This document shows, piece after piece, positions 11,696 to 23,625 of a DNA stretch of 64,000 bases (position 1 is the stretch's first letter; every line of letters begins with the position of its first letter). The notes under the pieces were generated by a model. The model had not been told where the DNA came from, searched no databases, and saw nothing but the letters and a program-made list of their open reading frames with translations. The DNA is taken from assembly GCF_037893015.1 (NCBI RefSeq), contig NC_133662.1:199945050-200009049 (forward strand). Direction: 5' to 3'. This stretch comes from Macrotis lagotis (Eukaryota > Chordata > Mammalia > Peramelemorphia > Peramelidae). Both the position numbers and the translations under genes were made by a program.

Positions 11696-12964
11696 TTCAC
11701 CACTGACAGGCAGCTCTTTAGTGGCAGACTAGTAATCAGAATCAAGTCTTCCCCCTATACCTTGTTGTTCTCAATTAACTTCCCCCAAGCATAATCTAAA
11801 TGAAGGAGAAATAAGCTCATTTTCAAGTATGAAGGAGGAGGAAAGGGAACAAATGTTCTGTTTGGATCCATTGAAGAAAAAAATCTCAAAGAAAATATCT
11901 CAGCAAAGTTTTCCTCAATATATAGCTTTGCAGAATTCATATGGGAAGGAGAAAGAAATACTTCATATTTTTTTTGCAAATCCATTTTTGTGGGTCTCAC
12001 CAAAATTAATCCATTTAATATTCAAAGAGTGGTAAACTTCATCTGGATTTGTCTATAGCTCCTGTGGTGATAATCTTAGCTTTGAAAGTTTATGTAACCA
12101 GAATATCAGACTATAAGTGTGTTCAAGCTTGCTGAAGCTTCATTGCAATTTGAAGCCCAGGAGATATTATAATAATTGTTCAGAAAGCATTTGGAAAGGG
12201 AAAATCTTCCTCACTGTGACAATAACAGGAGCCTGCTTTACAGAACAAATTCAACAAAATGCCTCCTTTTAAAGTTAGTCACTGTTTAATAACCCACAGT
12301 AGCCAACACTTAGATATTTTCCATGATAGCAATTTTGCTATGCTCCTCTCCTTATTAGAAATTAAATGCATTCCATTTTCAGATGTCAAGTGGCAACTAA
12401 TCATTTTATTATTAAAGCATGCTCCTGGAATCACATTATGGTTCTGCTGTATCTCACTGAGAGGAAAATAACAGTAGTGTTAGAAAATAATCTAGCAAGC
12501 ACCACACCTCCTTAGAGATAAGTCTATATACTAAGGCAACTGAAATAATTTGCAAAGTTCATGCCATGGCATCTAGATCAAGATCAAATGAAGAGGAAAG
12601 TTATGTAAGGACTGAAAAGCCCCCCCAAAACAATTTACTTTTCTAAGAACAAGAAAGGAGTCAGTCTGTTTTAGAATTTAGCAAAACTTCAGTACTTATA
12701 TTACTACTAGTCCCAGGCATATTTGTGTTGGAATCTATGTCACTCTTAGGCCCCCATGTTCTTGGGGTGTTGATTACTTAGGGTGTTATAAATGAAGCAT
12801 ATTTTTATGGTAGGTATGCATAAATGATGAATAATACATGTGAAACTTTACCCCTCCAACCAAAATGAGAGATTTATATAATAAAGACAAGGAAATGAAA
12901 TGTTGAAAAAGTGGCTTTTGGATAACTGAAAATAATAGCAAAAATTGCCATACACATAGCACAT

Positions 12965-13200
12965 TGAAATTTGCTAGACTGTATGACTTGGAATAAGGAA
13001 GACCAGAGTTCCAATTTTTCCTCAGATAATTAGTACCTATGTAACCCTGGACGAATTACTTAACATCTGTCTGCCTCAGTTTCAATGATCTGTAAAATAT
13101 GACTAAATAACACCTAACTCATAGGGTCATTATGAAGATCAAGTGAGAAGCATAGATAACAAATCTTGCAAATCTTAAATCAATATATAAATACTAGTTA
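12965..13200 (+). mobile_element. MIR-like SINE
   Basis: Sense order 'aagaccagagttccaa', 'ctgcctcagtttcaatgatc', 'tcatagggtcattatgaag', then a tail with 'aaatactagttattatcatt'. This is a nearly complete old copy. Confidence 0.6.
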
Positions 13201-13204
13201 TTAT

Positions 13205-13400
13205 CATTATTTGTTTTTCACACTGACTTGTGGATGTGAGTTCTACAGATAACCATATCCTCATTTTATGGTTGAGGAAACTGAGGACAAAGAAGGTTAA
13301 GCAGCAGGTCCAAGATTATATAGCAAGTAAGTGTCTGAGGTAGCATTCAAACCTAAACTGTCTTGATGCCAACTCCTATGTTCTATCCACAATATCACCT
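13205..13400 (-). mobile_element. MIR-like SINE
   Basis: Antisense order on +: 'ttatggttgaggaaactgag', 'gcagcaggtccaagattata', 'gcattcaaacctaaactg', ending 'ctatccacaatatcacctag'. It is back to back with the sense copy just upstream. Confidence 0.65.
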
Positions 13401-13529
13401 AGATGTCCTCAAAGAATTATTCTGATTTTAAAAAATAGAAATATCTTTGGGGGAATAACTTAAGTTTCTTAAGCTGTGTATGACCTTACATCATTTTATT
13501 TCCACAAATCCTCTTAAAACTTAGGCTCA

Positions 13530-13682
13530 GGGTGGCTAGGTGGCGTAGTGGATAAAGCACCGGCCTTGGAGTCGGGAGTACCTGGGTTCAAATCCAGTCT
13601 CAGACACTTAATAGTTATCTAGCTGTGTGGCCTTGGGCAAGCCATTTAACCCCATTTTGCCTTGCAAAAAACTAAAAAAAAC
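13530..13682 (+). mobile_element. tRNA-derived SINE with perfect 12-bp TSD
   Basis: Full-length copy: A box 'TGGCGTAGTGG', B box 'GGTTCAAATCC', 3' 'CCTTGGGCAAG' and an A-rich tail. It is flanked by AACTTAGGCTCA at 13518-13529 and 13683-13694, a perfect target-site duplication. It is among the youngest-looking insertions in the introns. Confidence 0.96.
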
Positions 13683-13729
13683 AACTTAGGCTCACTTAAA
13701 GAGTTCTTGGAAAGTATATATTTCTACCC

Positions 13730-13870
13730 CCTTTCCCCCATTCCCTATTTTACAACTTCAGGAGTTAAAGAGGGCAGAGATAAAGTGACTGATTCAACTG
13801 AGGTAGCATAGGTAACTCAGTATCTTGCAGACTCAGGATATGAACCCAAGTACTCTGTTTCTCAGTCTAA
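13730..13870 (-). mobile_element. MIR-like SINE fragment
   Basis: Antisense pattern on +: 'tattttacaacttcaggag', 'ggatatgaacccaagtactc'. It is short and diverged. Confidence 0.4.
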
Positions 13871-14336
13871 GACATCTAAAATTAGAGCAGAGCTGTTCAG
13901 TTTTCACTTCTGAAAATGGAGGGTATTGGACTTGATTATCTGTAAGAACCCTTCCAGTTTAGAAGTGCTATAATACCTAATAGATTCAATAATTTGCATT
14001 TAATTGTCAAGATACAGATTTCTGTCTGAACAAAATGTTGTAAGGGGACAAACAGAAATCACAATTGTAAATGGGCAAGTCATTTTTATCTTAATGAATC
14101 AAAATTGTTTGTTTAATTTTTTAGCTAATTTTAAAAATCAGTGTTTTGCTTTCTTGTAACCATTAGTATCTACATTATGTTTCATACCATTTTGGTGGTG
14201 ATCTGTGTGTCACAAAAAAGAAACTTTATGTTTTTTAATACAAAAGCCAGTATCTTTTTGTTCCTCCTTATATCCCATTTTTAAATATTGTACCTTAGAG
14301 GGTTACCTGAAATCTTGAAAAATTAAAAGGTCTTGG

Positions 14337-14475
14337 TACAGCTAAGTGTGCAGTGGATAGAGAACCTGCCCTGGGGTCAGGAGGACCTGAGTTCAAATTC
14401 ATTATCAGACACTTAATAATTACCTAGCTCTGTGACTTTGAGCAAGTCACTTAACCCTATTGCCTTACAAAAACC
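14337..14475 (+). mobile_element. tRNA-derived SINE, older copy
   Basis: Same family as the 13530 copy ('GTGCAGTGGATAGAGAACC', 'GAGTTCAAATTC', 'CCTAGCTCTGTGACTTTG', 'TTACAAAAACC') but more diverged. Its tail has become, or been joined by, a TA/TATG microsatellite. Confidence 0.88.
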
Positions 14476-14541
<66 letters not shown>

Positions 14542-14550
14542 ATGTATATG
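14476..14550. repeat. (TA)n/(TATG)n microsatellite
   Basis: TA units are interleaved with two blocks of TATG, directly after the SINE tail. Confidence 0.95.
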
Positions 14551-15903
14551 GGTAAAAAGGCCTTACTAATGGTCACACATCTGTTGTGTCTCAGAAGTTG
14601 GTCCTGAACCTAGTGCTTCTGACCCCAAGATCAAGCCTTCTATCCATCACTTTCATCATGTTGCTCTTGTCCAAGGCAAGAATGAATGGACTCTGCTGAC
14701 TTAAAACAGTGGAGGTGGTTTCTGTAACAGTAATGCCCATGCTGATGAAATGACAAATCCAGATGAAATATTTAAGTTCCTAGCCCAAACTGTTTATATC
14801 CTATCAATAGGGATAAACTTCCTTTTATCCTAGAAAAATGCCATATATCTAGCAAAGAAAGGCCATTATATCCTTTTTACCCCTCTTCAATCCAACAAAT
14901 ACTCATATACACTTAATTTTCAAGTTATATGTGATGGAAAAACAGATCTCTAATTACTCTAAGTTGGACATTGAGGACTTTCACCTGGAGAACTACCTTC
15001 TTGAATGCCATCTATCCCTTTTGCCTTATCTAGACAAATTGCCTCTGGGTCCCATTAGCTTGCTACCTCTCAAATGTGATGCCTTTCTACTAACCCTACA
15101 TGGCAAGGGACATATGGCTATAGGCCTCTACTTCTGGCTATGGTCAGACTTTCTTCTATGACATCACCACAGCTCCTCTTCCTCAATTAAATGAAAAGAA
15201 TTCCTGATTTCAGATCTGAAAGAAAAATTCTCAAATAAAACTCAATTTCAAATATAGTTCCACTTCTTCCACACTAATGTCATAATTAGACCACCAAACT
15301 GGATTACTGGACTGGATATTATGTTCCCATCATTATAAAAGTGGGAAAAACAAAAAACAATAATTCAAAGATTAGACAAAGATTTCAAGTTTAAAGGAAT
15401 TAAAATGATCTTCTGGTTCACTGCATTGACCAGTTTGTAAAATTAACCCCCACTAGCTAAGTGGACACTTGCCTCATCTCGTTCCCACTCATCTTGTTTT
15501 CATAGTAATCATAATAAAATACCAAGGCTCTAACAGTTGTAGGGCAGGCTAGATCACCCTGTGATTTATCAATTAGATATCATAGGGTATTGCTAGGCAA
15601 GAAACCAAAGACTTAGAGCTTCTACCTCTGGCAAGAGCCAAAATGTACCTTAAACTCCTGACCTTATTTAAATAAAAGTCCAAAAAGTTTTCTTTTTGTT
15701 ATGACCGTAATCACTCTCTCCTCCTTCCTTGATTCAGGTACTCAGGGAAAGTTGCTTACTTGTCAAAAGTTTTTAGATGCAAGTACATTTAAGCCAGCAA
15801 CATTTTACATTTTACAATGTTAAATTATATCTACTTTCTTCACGCTCTATCAAATTCATTTGTAACTGTTAAATTCACTATGAACACCCTTTTGTCATTG
15901 CAG

Positions 15904-16033
15904 ATAATGGTAGGAGAAGGAATTCTCTACTGTTGCCTGTCCAAAAGGAGAAATGGGATTGGAATGGAGCCTAATATAAATGCAGGAGGCTGCAACTTCA
16001 ATTCTTTCCTTAGAAGAGCCGTCAGATTTGTTG
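15904..16033 (+). CDS. PLPPR4: PLPPR4 coding exon 3
   Basis: 130 nt: 43 codons plus one base, phase 0 in and phase 1 out. The acceptor is GTCATTGCAG and the donor GTTG|GTGGGT. It encodes [18 protein letters not shown], the end of membrane span 2 and the basic cytoplasmic turn. The inner loop [20 protein letters not shown] follows, leading into span 3. The split codon joins to exon 4 as G|GA, giving ...RFVGVHVFG. Against human PLPPR4 as I recall it, I see only conservative changes (for example IGME where human has VGLE). A read-through frame continues to 16104 but is intronic. The donor GTGGGT is a little weaker than the GTAAGT type but functional by consensus. Confidence 0.97.
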
Positions 16034-19000
16034 GTGGGTTAGAGAACCAATTACAAAAAAGAAATGCTTTTTCAAGTAGAAATGTATTTAATTACAGATA
16101 CTAACTTTTTGAAGCTATAATTTAGTTGTATAACCCGAAAATTCTAGAGTTGGAGTTTAAAATGTGATATTTACAGTTTGCATTTTCCCTATTATCAATG
16201 TTCACATACAATAACTTTTGACTATCTTTTGCCTTAACCCTGTTTGCTAGGATGACTGATTGGAAGAGAGGATTATTCTTTTTTGAACCTCTCATCTGGA
16301 CTAACTACTGACTCTTGGCGTACCTTTGTCAGTTTAGCCTGAACTAAGAAGCAATGAAATTAGAATCAAAGCCCTTGGGCAGTGAGATTAGTGTAAAAAG
16401 TCCCTAACAATAATACATCTGACATTTCTGTGTTGCAAGGCTGTGTAGACAAAAGGTAGTATGATTCTAACAAGAGCAAATTATATGCTGTACTTTGATC
16501 AATAAAAACTTAATCAAGTGGAATAATATATGCAAAGCATTTTGAAAATCTTAAGTACTATGTAAAGATAAAAGTAATAATAAATAACTTCCAAGTTATT
16601 TATTTTTCTTCTAAAATACTCAGCAAAATATCCTTTTCTACAAAATACCAAATTAAATGCATCACTTTTAGCATCCTACTTAATGCTACTTAATACATTA
16701 CTTATTCGGTATGACTCACTTCCACCCTCTCCCACCTCCCAAACAAAGAGAAATGGGAACCCAGATATGCATTGTGCCAGAGGCTCTGCAGTCCTGAGCA
16801 AGTCATTTAAGCTGGTGGGAAGAAAACAGAAAGATTGCCAAAAAGGTCAAAAACTAAAAAGAGCAGATAAGACATCTAGGACCAAATTATTTTTTCTAGG
16901 AGAAAATTATTTCCTACTGGCAGTGCTTAATACAATCTTATGCATATAGTAGGCATTAGCTTTACTATACATAGTAAACATTAATAGATGGTTGTTTTTT
17001 TGACTTGGCATAGCTATAAAATGCTTTTAAGAAAGTGGGCAAATAATAAGGGAATGACCTAGCAATAAGGTGAATAATAGTAACTCTTCTTGCTTCTAGG
17101 GAGTGTCTTCGTAGAGAACCCAATTTTCCAGGAAATCTTGATGATTCTCTATTTACTATTCCATCAGTACTCAGCTATAGGAAGCCTCAGGACAAGGACT
17201 TTACAGAATAGGCCCAATCCAAAGCTAGGATAGGCAGGTGGGAAGAGATATAGAAGTCATGACCTGCTCTCAGAGAAAGAAGTCATGCCGTCGGTATATC
17301 CTAAAGATGAAGAGGTCAAAATCACAATTGTTTGAATAAAACAAAATTGCAGATAAATTTCAGAGTCTAAGGATCCTGGATCTAGAGTTAAAAAGAAACA
17401 TCAAGGGTGTTCTGGTTCAACTCCCTTATTTTAAAATTTGTTGACTTGCTTTGGCATTGCTATAAAATGTAATAGAAAAGTGGGCAACTTTTATGGAAAT
17501 CAGGCAAGTGAGACAGTTCTGATTGAGGTGAGGCTCATCTCTACCTCACCTGCCAACCCCTCACTGCACATCCCTGTATTGAAAATGACATAGATGTGAG
17601 GTGAATAATTCTGGAATTCCTCGAGCTCTACAGAGGGTCTTCCTAGAGAGTCCAACTGAAAGAGATTTGAGGAAGGAAGACTATCAAGACTATTACAGTC
17701 TTCCAGGAATGAGTTGATAAGGGTCTGCTTCAGAATGATAGTAATGTCAGAGGAGAGAAGACAGTATATATGAAAGATGTTGTAAAGGTGAACTTAAAGG
17801 ATTTTGAAACAGATTGGTGAGGAGAGGTAAGAGAGGATGAGGAGTCAATGATGATACCTAAACTGACAATGAATGACCCTCAACAGTTATAGCTCAGTTA
17901 GAAAGAGAATGGGTTTTGGGGGTGGGGGAAATAATACATATAGTTTTGGACATGTTAAGTTTAAAATGTCTGTAGAATATCTAGTTTGAGCTGCAAGACT
18001 CATGGTTAAGAAAAGCCTAAGCAGATCCTGCATAAGATGATAATTGAATCCATGGGAGCTAATGAGATGACCAAACAAATAATATAGAATTAGAAAAGAA
18101 GGTGGATCAAAACAGAAGCCTAAGGGATGTGTTTAAAGATAACTGAGGCAACTGAGAAGAATTAGTCAAATAGGAGAATCAAGAAAGAGCATTGTCACAA
18201 AAACCTAGAAAGAAAAGATTATAAAGGATAAAAAGGTGATTGACAATGTCAAAGGCTAAAAAGAGATCAAGAATGATGAAGACTGGGAAAAGGCCATGAG
18301 ATTTGGCAATTAAGAGATCAGTGCTAACTTTGGAACTGAGAAGACAGTGAGAGAAAAGGAAGTAGAGTCATCTATCATGAATGACTTTCTCAAGGAATTT
18401 AGCTATGAAAGGGAAAAAAGATAGAATGATAAGATGATAATGTGTCTGGGGATTTTTTGAGAATGGCAGAGACATGGGTAGCAAGCTTGAGAGAAATAGT
18501 CAGTAGACAGATTGAAGGTTAGTGAGAGAGTGAGGATGATAGAGGGTAATCTGTTAAAAGAGGGTTAGGATGAGATCACTTTTGCACATAGAAGAAGTTA
18601 ACAAGATTGACTATCTTCTTGTAAGAAAGGAGGTGAAGGAGGAGGAGATGGTAGGACAAAGCATTTTATTGATGTGAAATTAGAAAGAAGAGGAGGAGGA
18701 GGAGATATAAGAGGAAGAGGAAAAAAAGAGAGAGTTCTTTATGGGGGGGGGGGGCTCAATTTTTTTCAATGAAATTTAACCAAGTCTCTTAGCCTATAGG
18801 GTGGAGGAAAGGGAAATCATGAGAGTAGAAATGAAAAGATTTGGAAAAAGGTACTATCCTACTGTGATGAGTAGGAGAGTGAATTGATTAGTGAAAAGCA
18901 AAATGATTGCCTGGCCCAAGTAAGGACCCAATTGAGATTATAGTAGCTTAAATATCTAGTGGATTTAATCTACACAACTTCATGATTTTCTTAGTTTAAT

Positions 19001-19756
19001 TCAATAGAAAATGAGTACTAGCTGTGTGGCTGTTTGGAGTCAGCTAAGACTGAGGTTAGGCTGGGCAAAATTGGTGATGATAAAGGGGACAAAGGACTAA
19101 AGGTAAGAGAATAGAATTCAGTTCATCTGGTTTAACAAGAGCCCCTGGTGGGTAAGGAAGGAGCATATAGTTAGTGCAGGGATAATGATAGATTGTAAAG
19201 GAACTGTGGAATGAAAAGATTAGGAGTATCAAGGCAGAGGAAAGGATAGAATGATAAGAACTCATATCAAATAAAGCCATTTTAGGATTCATGAATATGA
19301 AAGAGGAACAGTTGTATTTGATGGAAAGATCTAAGGGATTACCCAAACAGCCAGGTTTCCAATCCCTTTGTACTACATAACCTAATCAACTCCTTTTCTG
19401 TCTATAAACAACCTTGAGGACATCTTTTATATCATTTACATGATAATCTGCATTGGTAACATGCTAGAACAAACTCATTGATATGATAGCAAAATCACTA
19501 ATATTTTAATTTTTAATTTTTTTAAGAGGAATTGAGCTTCCTTTACTTTCAACTAGCTGATTGCAAGATTTAAGAATTTACTAGAGGACAGGTCCTGAAA
19601 AAAAAATAATCTCAGAATAAATGACTGCATTAGAGTAAATATTCACATTGTGTCACAGTTTGATTATTTTTAAATGTTATTAAACATAATAAAAAAAAAA
19701 TAAAGGTACCAAGAAGCTAATAGTCTTTCTTGTGTTTTTGTTGTTTTTGCTTTCAG
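16034..19756 (+). other. PLPPR4: PLPPR4 intron 3
   Basis: 3,723 bp. It contains an old dispersed repeat at about 17740-18620, a purine-rich patch with a 12-G run (about 18743-18754) and a possible weak duplication (about 16995-17110 against 17445-17655). I see no coding sequence. Confidence 0.9.
17740..18620. repeat. ancient dispersed repeat, family not named
   Basis: Phrases such as 'agttttggacatgttaagtt', 'attgacaatgtcaaaggct' and 'agatttggcaattaagagat' recur, as I remember, in a repeat found across mammals. The 60380-60860 segment looks like the adjoining upstream part of the same unit. Confidence 0.45.
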
Positions 19757-19952
19757 GAGTACATGTATTTGGACTTTGTTCTACTGCTCTCATCACTGAT
19801 ATCATACAACTATCAACAGGGTACCAAGCACCATATTTTCTGACTGTGTGCAAGCCAAACTACACATCTCTGAATGTATCATGCAAAGAAAATTCCTACA
19901 TTGTAGAAGATATCTGCTCAGGATCTGACCTCACAGTCATTAACAGTGGAAG
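19757..19952 (+). CDS. PLPPR4: PLPPR4 coding exon 4
   Basis: 196 nt: two bases, 64 codons, two bases; phase 1 in and phase 2 out. The acceptor is TGCTTTCAG and the donor GGAAG|GTTAGA. It encodes span 3 ([18 protein letters not shown]), then the position of catalytic motif C1 of lipid phosphatases, then the large extracellular loop. C1 (K-x6-RP in active enzymes) reads Q-LSTGYQ-AP, so both the Lys and the Arg are absent. The loop keeps [13 protein letters not shown] with N-glycosylation sequons (NYT, NVS) and paired cysteines. The last bases (AG) join exon 5 to give R-K-S-F-P-S-Q-H. The degenerate C1 is a hallmark of the PLPPR subgroup. Confidence 0.97.
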
Positions 19953-20564
19953 GTTAGAGACTTTGAGATCTAAAGAAGAACCATATGACTAAATTTAAGA
20001 TATTATTTCAAATAAACTAACTTTATAGGTAATGTTTAGTGTATTGTTTTACATATATTTCATTTAACAATTGCAATAGTCATTAAATTGGAAAGGCCTA
20101 GCAAACAAAAAGCTCATAGTTCTCACTTCTTGTGACTCATTCCCATTCTCCAGATATTTTTCAATGGGTTACATCATGCTATTTTATGATCTGATTTGGC
20201 TACTACTGTTTACCTTGTTGGGATAATTTACAATCAGTGACAGTTCATACTTAATGGATGTCTAGCATAGATGTAGGAAGGTCTATGCTTCCCCTGCCCC
20301 CTCTATGATAGCAGTTTGTCTTAGATGACAACCCTATCAACTTTAGGAGGAGAATGAATCTCAGTGGGGCTTAGTAAGTTATACAATTTTGATATTACAT
20401 GAATTGTGTCCAACATTACTTATCTGTAAAGTTAGGAGAAAAAATTCTCCAAGGGCTATTTAGTATTTTATAGTCCCAAAAGAAGATACCTAGGTAGTAA
20501 AACTTAATGATGCTCATTCCTTGAAACTTATATGACATAAATAGTTTTTTGTCCTTGGTGATTA

Positions 20565-20720
20565 TATCATAGAATCATAGAATTTCTGGCCTAAAAGAAT
20601 CCTCAGTGACACCTAATCCAACCCAGACCTAAAAACAATGTCCTCTAATCAGCCCACCTTTGATTGAAGACATCCAGTTAAAAAGAAATCTGTCCACCTA
20701 GATGACCCATGCCATTTGGG
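20565..20720. repeat. CR1/L3-like old LINE fragment
   Basis: 'catagaatcatagaatttct' followed by 'ctcagtgacacctaatccaa' recalls the conserved 3' part of CR1/L3-type LINEs. It is short, diverged and only suggestive. Confidence 0.4.
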
Positions 20721-20818
20721 ATATACACCTCTAGTTGTTTGTATGACTGATTTTGTTTTTAACTTTAAAAATTAAACCAATGCTGAGTATTACTGATACC
20801 ACTGTGGAATATAGGAAT

Positions 20819-20820
<2 letters not shown>

Positions 20821-20876
<56 letters not shown>

Positions 20877-20910
20877 CCCCTCTCTTTCTCTCCTTCTCTC
20901 TCTCTTTTTC
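20821..20910. repeat. (CT)n microsatellite
   Basis: About 26 CT units followed by an impure pyrimidine stretch with a short C-run. Confidence 0.97.
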
Positions 20911-22469
20911 CTACTTCATTCATAATGGTTGGGTTTAATTCTAGTGGCTAAAGACTCATTTTCAAAAGCTGAAGCAGCCCCTGTTTCCTGTTTTGTCCTT
21001 CCCCAACTTTTAAGTTATCTTCTCTAAACACTCTAAACATATTTTAGTACCATATTTCTTTTTTTTATTGAGCTATATCCCATAAAATTTTATTTGCTGC
21101 TATTTTTTTAGACTTTTATGGTGTTTTTCTTCTTTGCGGTGTAGGTTAGTGAACTTCTAGGGTCAAGTTTGACAACTCACCTCCTCTTCTAAAAGTTGGG
21201 AGTGTGTTTGTTTTTATACATTCTTTTTCCAAAGTCCTTGTCAGAAATCTCTAATGCTATCTAACAACTTCTGGAGTCATATTCAGGATTCTCAGGTAGG
21301 ACTCCTGGAACTTAACAAATGATTTTCAGACATATTTTGATACAACTTGTTTTAGAAGTTGTTTTACTCTTTCTGGAATTTCATGTACAAATTTCCCCTA
21401 GAGCAATATATAGGTCACTGAATTAACTAGTTCCTCCATTGATAATATAGTATTTTATTCCCTCCCCTAAAGTTAATGTTTCAAAGACTTTGTTTTATTA
21501 ATCATTTTATTAAAAAATGCTTCACCATGTTTTTCAAGTTCTGAATGACTTTCTCTCTGCTTCTTGACTATTTAATCATGCTTATGCCATTTTCATCTCC
21601 CTATAAGTATCTCTCATGCTTTCTCTCTTCTTATAAAATCTAGAGCATAGTTGTTTTCTTCAGAAAGTTTCTTTTAAAACAATTTTTAGTGATTCACATC
21701 TTTCTCCTCATTAAATCATTTTGGGGGTAAATTTATTTTCAAAATTTGTAGGTATTCGCTGTCAGAGCCCTCAATCCCTCTCACTCTTCATTTTATCATA
21801 CTTTTATTTTGAAAGAACCATAATCTTAGTGTAGCTAACTCTAGTCCTAATCAAAAGCATCCATCATCACTTTCCATGTGAACCTGGTGTGTGAACAGCC
21901 CGTGAACTTCAGATATTCATGAATAGTGTAATTTCAACATTTTCATTTGTGTATATTCTCTTTTTTAAAGCCTTCTTAAAAGTAGGTCTGGAGATCTTTG
22001 GTCATCTTAGAGGCTTTTGAATGTCTGTACTAAAAACAAAATCCTTAGATCAATCACAGAGTCATTTTTGAATAGATTCTCTAAAATCCTCCTATGGGAA
22101 TCTAAGGGAAAAGATTCTTTTGGGGTATGGACTTATCTGTTTACTCTAGGGGAAATGTTTAAGGCATCATATCCAGAGTTCCTTTCAATTTCTATATATT
22201 CAGTTATGAACCAGAATTACCTTTAGACTTGCCACTCATCACATCTTTCTCTCAGACCTCTTTGGTGGAAAAGTATGTATATTTTTTAGAATATTTCAAA
22301 CTCCCAGGATGTTAGTGTTGGGAAGAACGTTTGCAGTCAGCTACTGCAAGTTGTCTCAGAAAAATCCCAATTATGACCTAATCCCATTGTATTCATTCTT
22401 TCTCTCCATGAGGATTTTCTATGAGGGTGAAATCACTTAACTCCTGAGACGTCTCATTCTGCTTTCAGA

Positions 22470-22660
22470 AAGTAGCTTGGCATAGAGGATAGAGAGGTAG
22501 CCTTGGAATCACCTCTGATTCAAGTGCCACCTTTGACATGTATAGTTTGAGTGACCCTGGGCAAGTACTCAGTGTAACCTCTTTTCTCTAGGCATCTCTA
22601 AAGATCAATGGAATCAGGATAGAAATCTATCACTGTCTAATTGTCAGGAAACTTTCTCCT
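22470..22660 (+). mobile_element. MIR-like SINE fragment
   Basis: Sense pattern 'cttggcatagaggataga', 'gccttggaatcacctctgat', 'tgaccctgggcaagtactca'. Confidence 0.55.
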
Positions 22661-23204
22661 GATATGAAGTCTAAATTTATCCCTTTTGAGAATTTCACTT
22701 ATTGCTTCTGATACCATAACATGGAATTAAACAGAACAAGTCTTCTACAAATTCTCCATATACAAATCTTCAAATATTTAAACAAATGAGCACGCAAAAA
22801 TAACTGAAAATGAGGGGGAAATTAAATCCTAAAGACCAACTTCTACATTTTGAAACATACCACCATCATGGTGAGTCAAGTCCCTTATAACAAGAACTGC
22901 TACTAGGAGCAAAGGAATCTAAGAAAGCACAAAGTTATCACTTTCCTCCTCTCTCCCCATCAAATCTCCCCCCCACACACACACTTGTATGTGTCTATAC
23001 ATACACACATATATTCCTATGTGTGTATTACTATATAGAGACTTCATATGTATGGATAAAGACTATAGAAATGGACCAAATATATATTGGGGTATATGGG
23101 ATAATCAGGGAAGACTAGTACATCTGGTTTGAGGGTTTTTTGAGTCCTTTTCAGGAATGCTCATTTACCTTTTGTATCTATCTGCCATCCAACTCTCACC
23201 GTAG

Positions 23205-23625
23205 GTCCAAAAAGCTATAACATGCACAGCAGTCATCCCCACCCCCATCTCAATAGACAGGCTAAACCATATTGAGGCCTAATAGGCCTCAAACCTATTA
23301 TTGAGAATTGGTGACATCTACTGCAAGTATCTACTCCCTACCCCCAGTAGAATAGGCAGATGAGAACAGTGTGTTCCAATGATCATGGAGACTGAAACAG
23401 CTGTATATGACATTACAATAAAGATGATATAGTAGATTCCAGGGCCATCCATTATACCCACCACCATTATTGTTTTCATTTTTTGTCTTGTCACTGAACT
23501 TCAAAGACTCTGGCAGAGATAGTGAGACTGATTACTAGGTTCAACTCTGCCCCACTTTAATTCATGCAAGTCGAGACATCACTCATAATGTAATTGGTCC
23601 TCTTTGAAAACAAACAATGAGCAAA
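23205..23625 (+). mobile_element. RTE-type SINE/LINE 3' end (family uncertain)
   Basis: It ends 'ctgccccactttaattcatg', 'atcactcataatgtaattgg', 'tcctctttgaaaacaaacaa', and a related end is at about 33180-33270. I recall this ending from marsupial repeats mobilised by RTE LINEs. The upstream limit is a guess. Confidence 0.5.

Larger units (their letters stand above)
5613..15903 (+). other. PLPPR4: PLPPR4 intron 2
   Basis: 10,291 bp between donor GTAAGC and acceptor GTCATTGCAG. It contains MIR-like fragments, two clear tRNA-SINEs (13530-13682 and about 14337-14475), a longer composite SINE at about 7187-7420, GATA, AAT and TA microsatellites, and a 132-bp direct repeat (9126 and 10150). I see nothing recognisable in about 7600-8300, 9260-9500, 9550-10100, 10560-10880, 11700-12950, 13880-14330 and 14680-15900. 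Confidence 0.9.
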
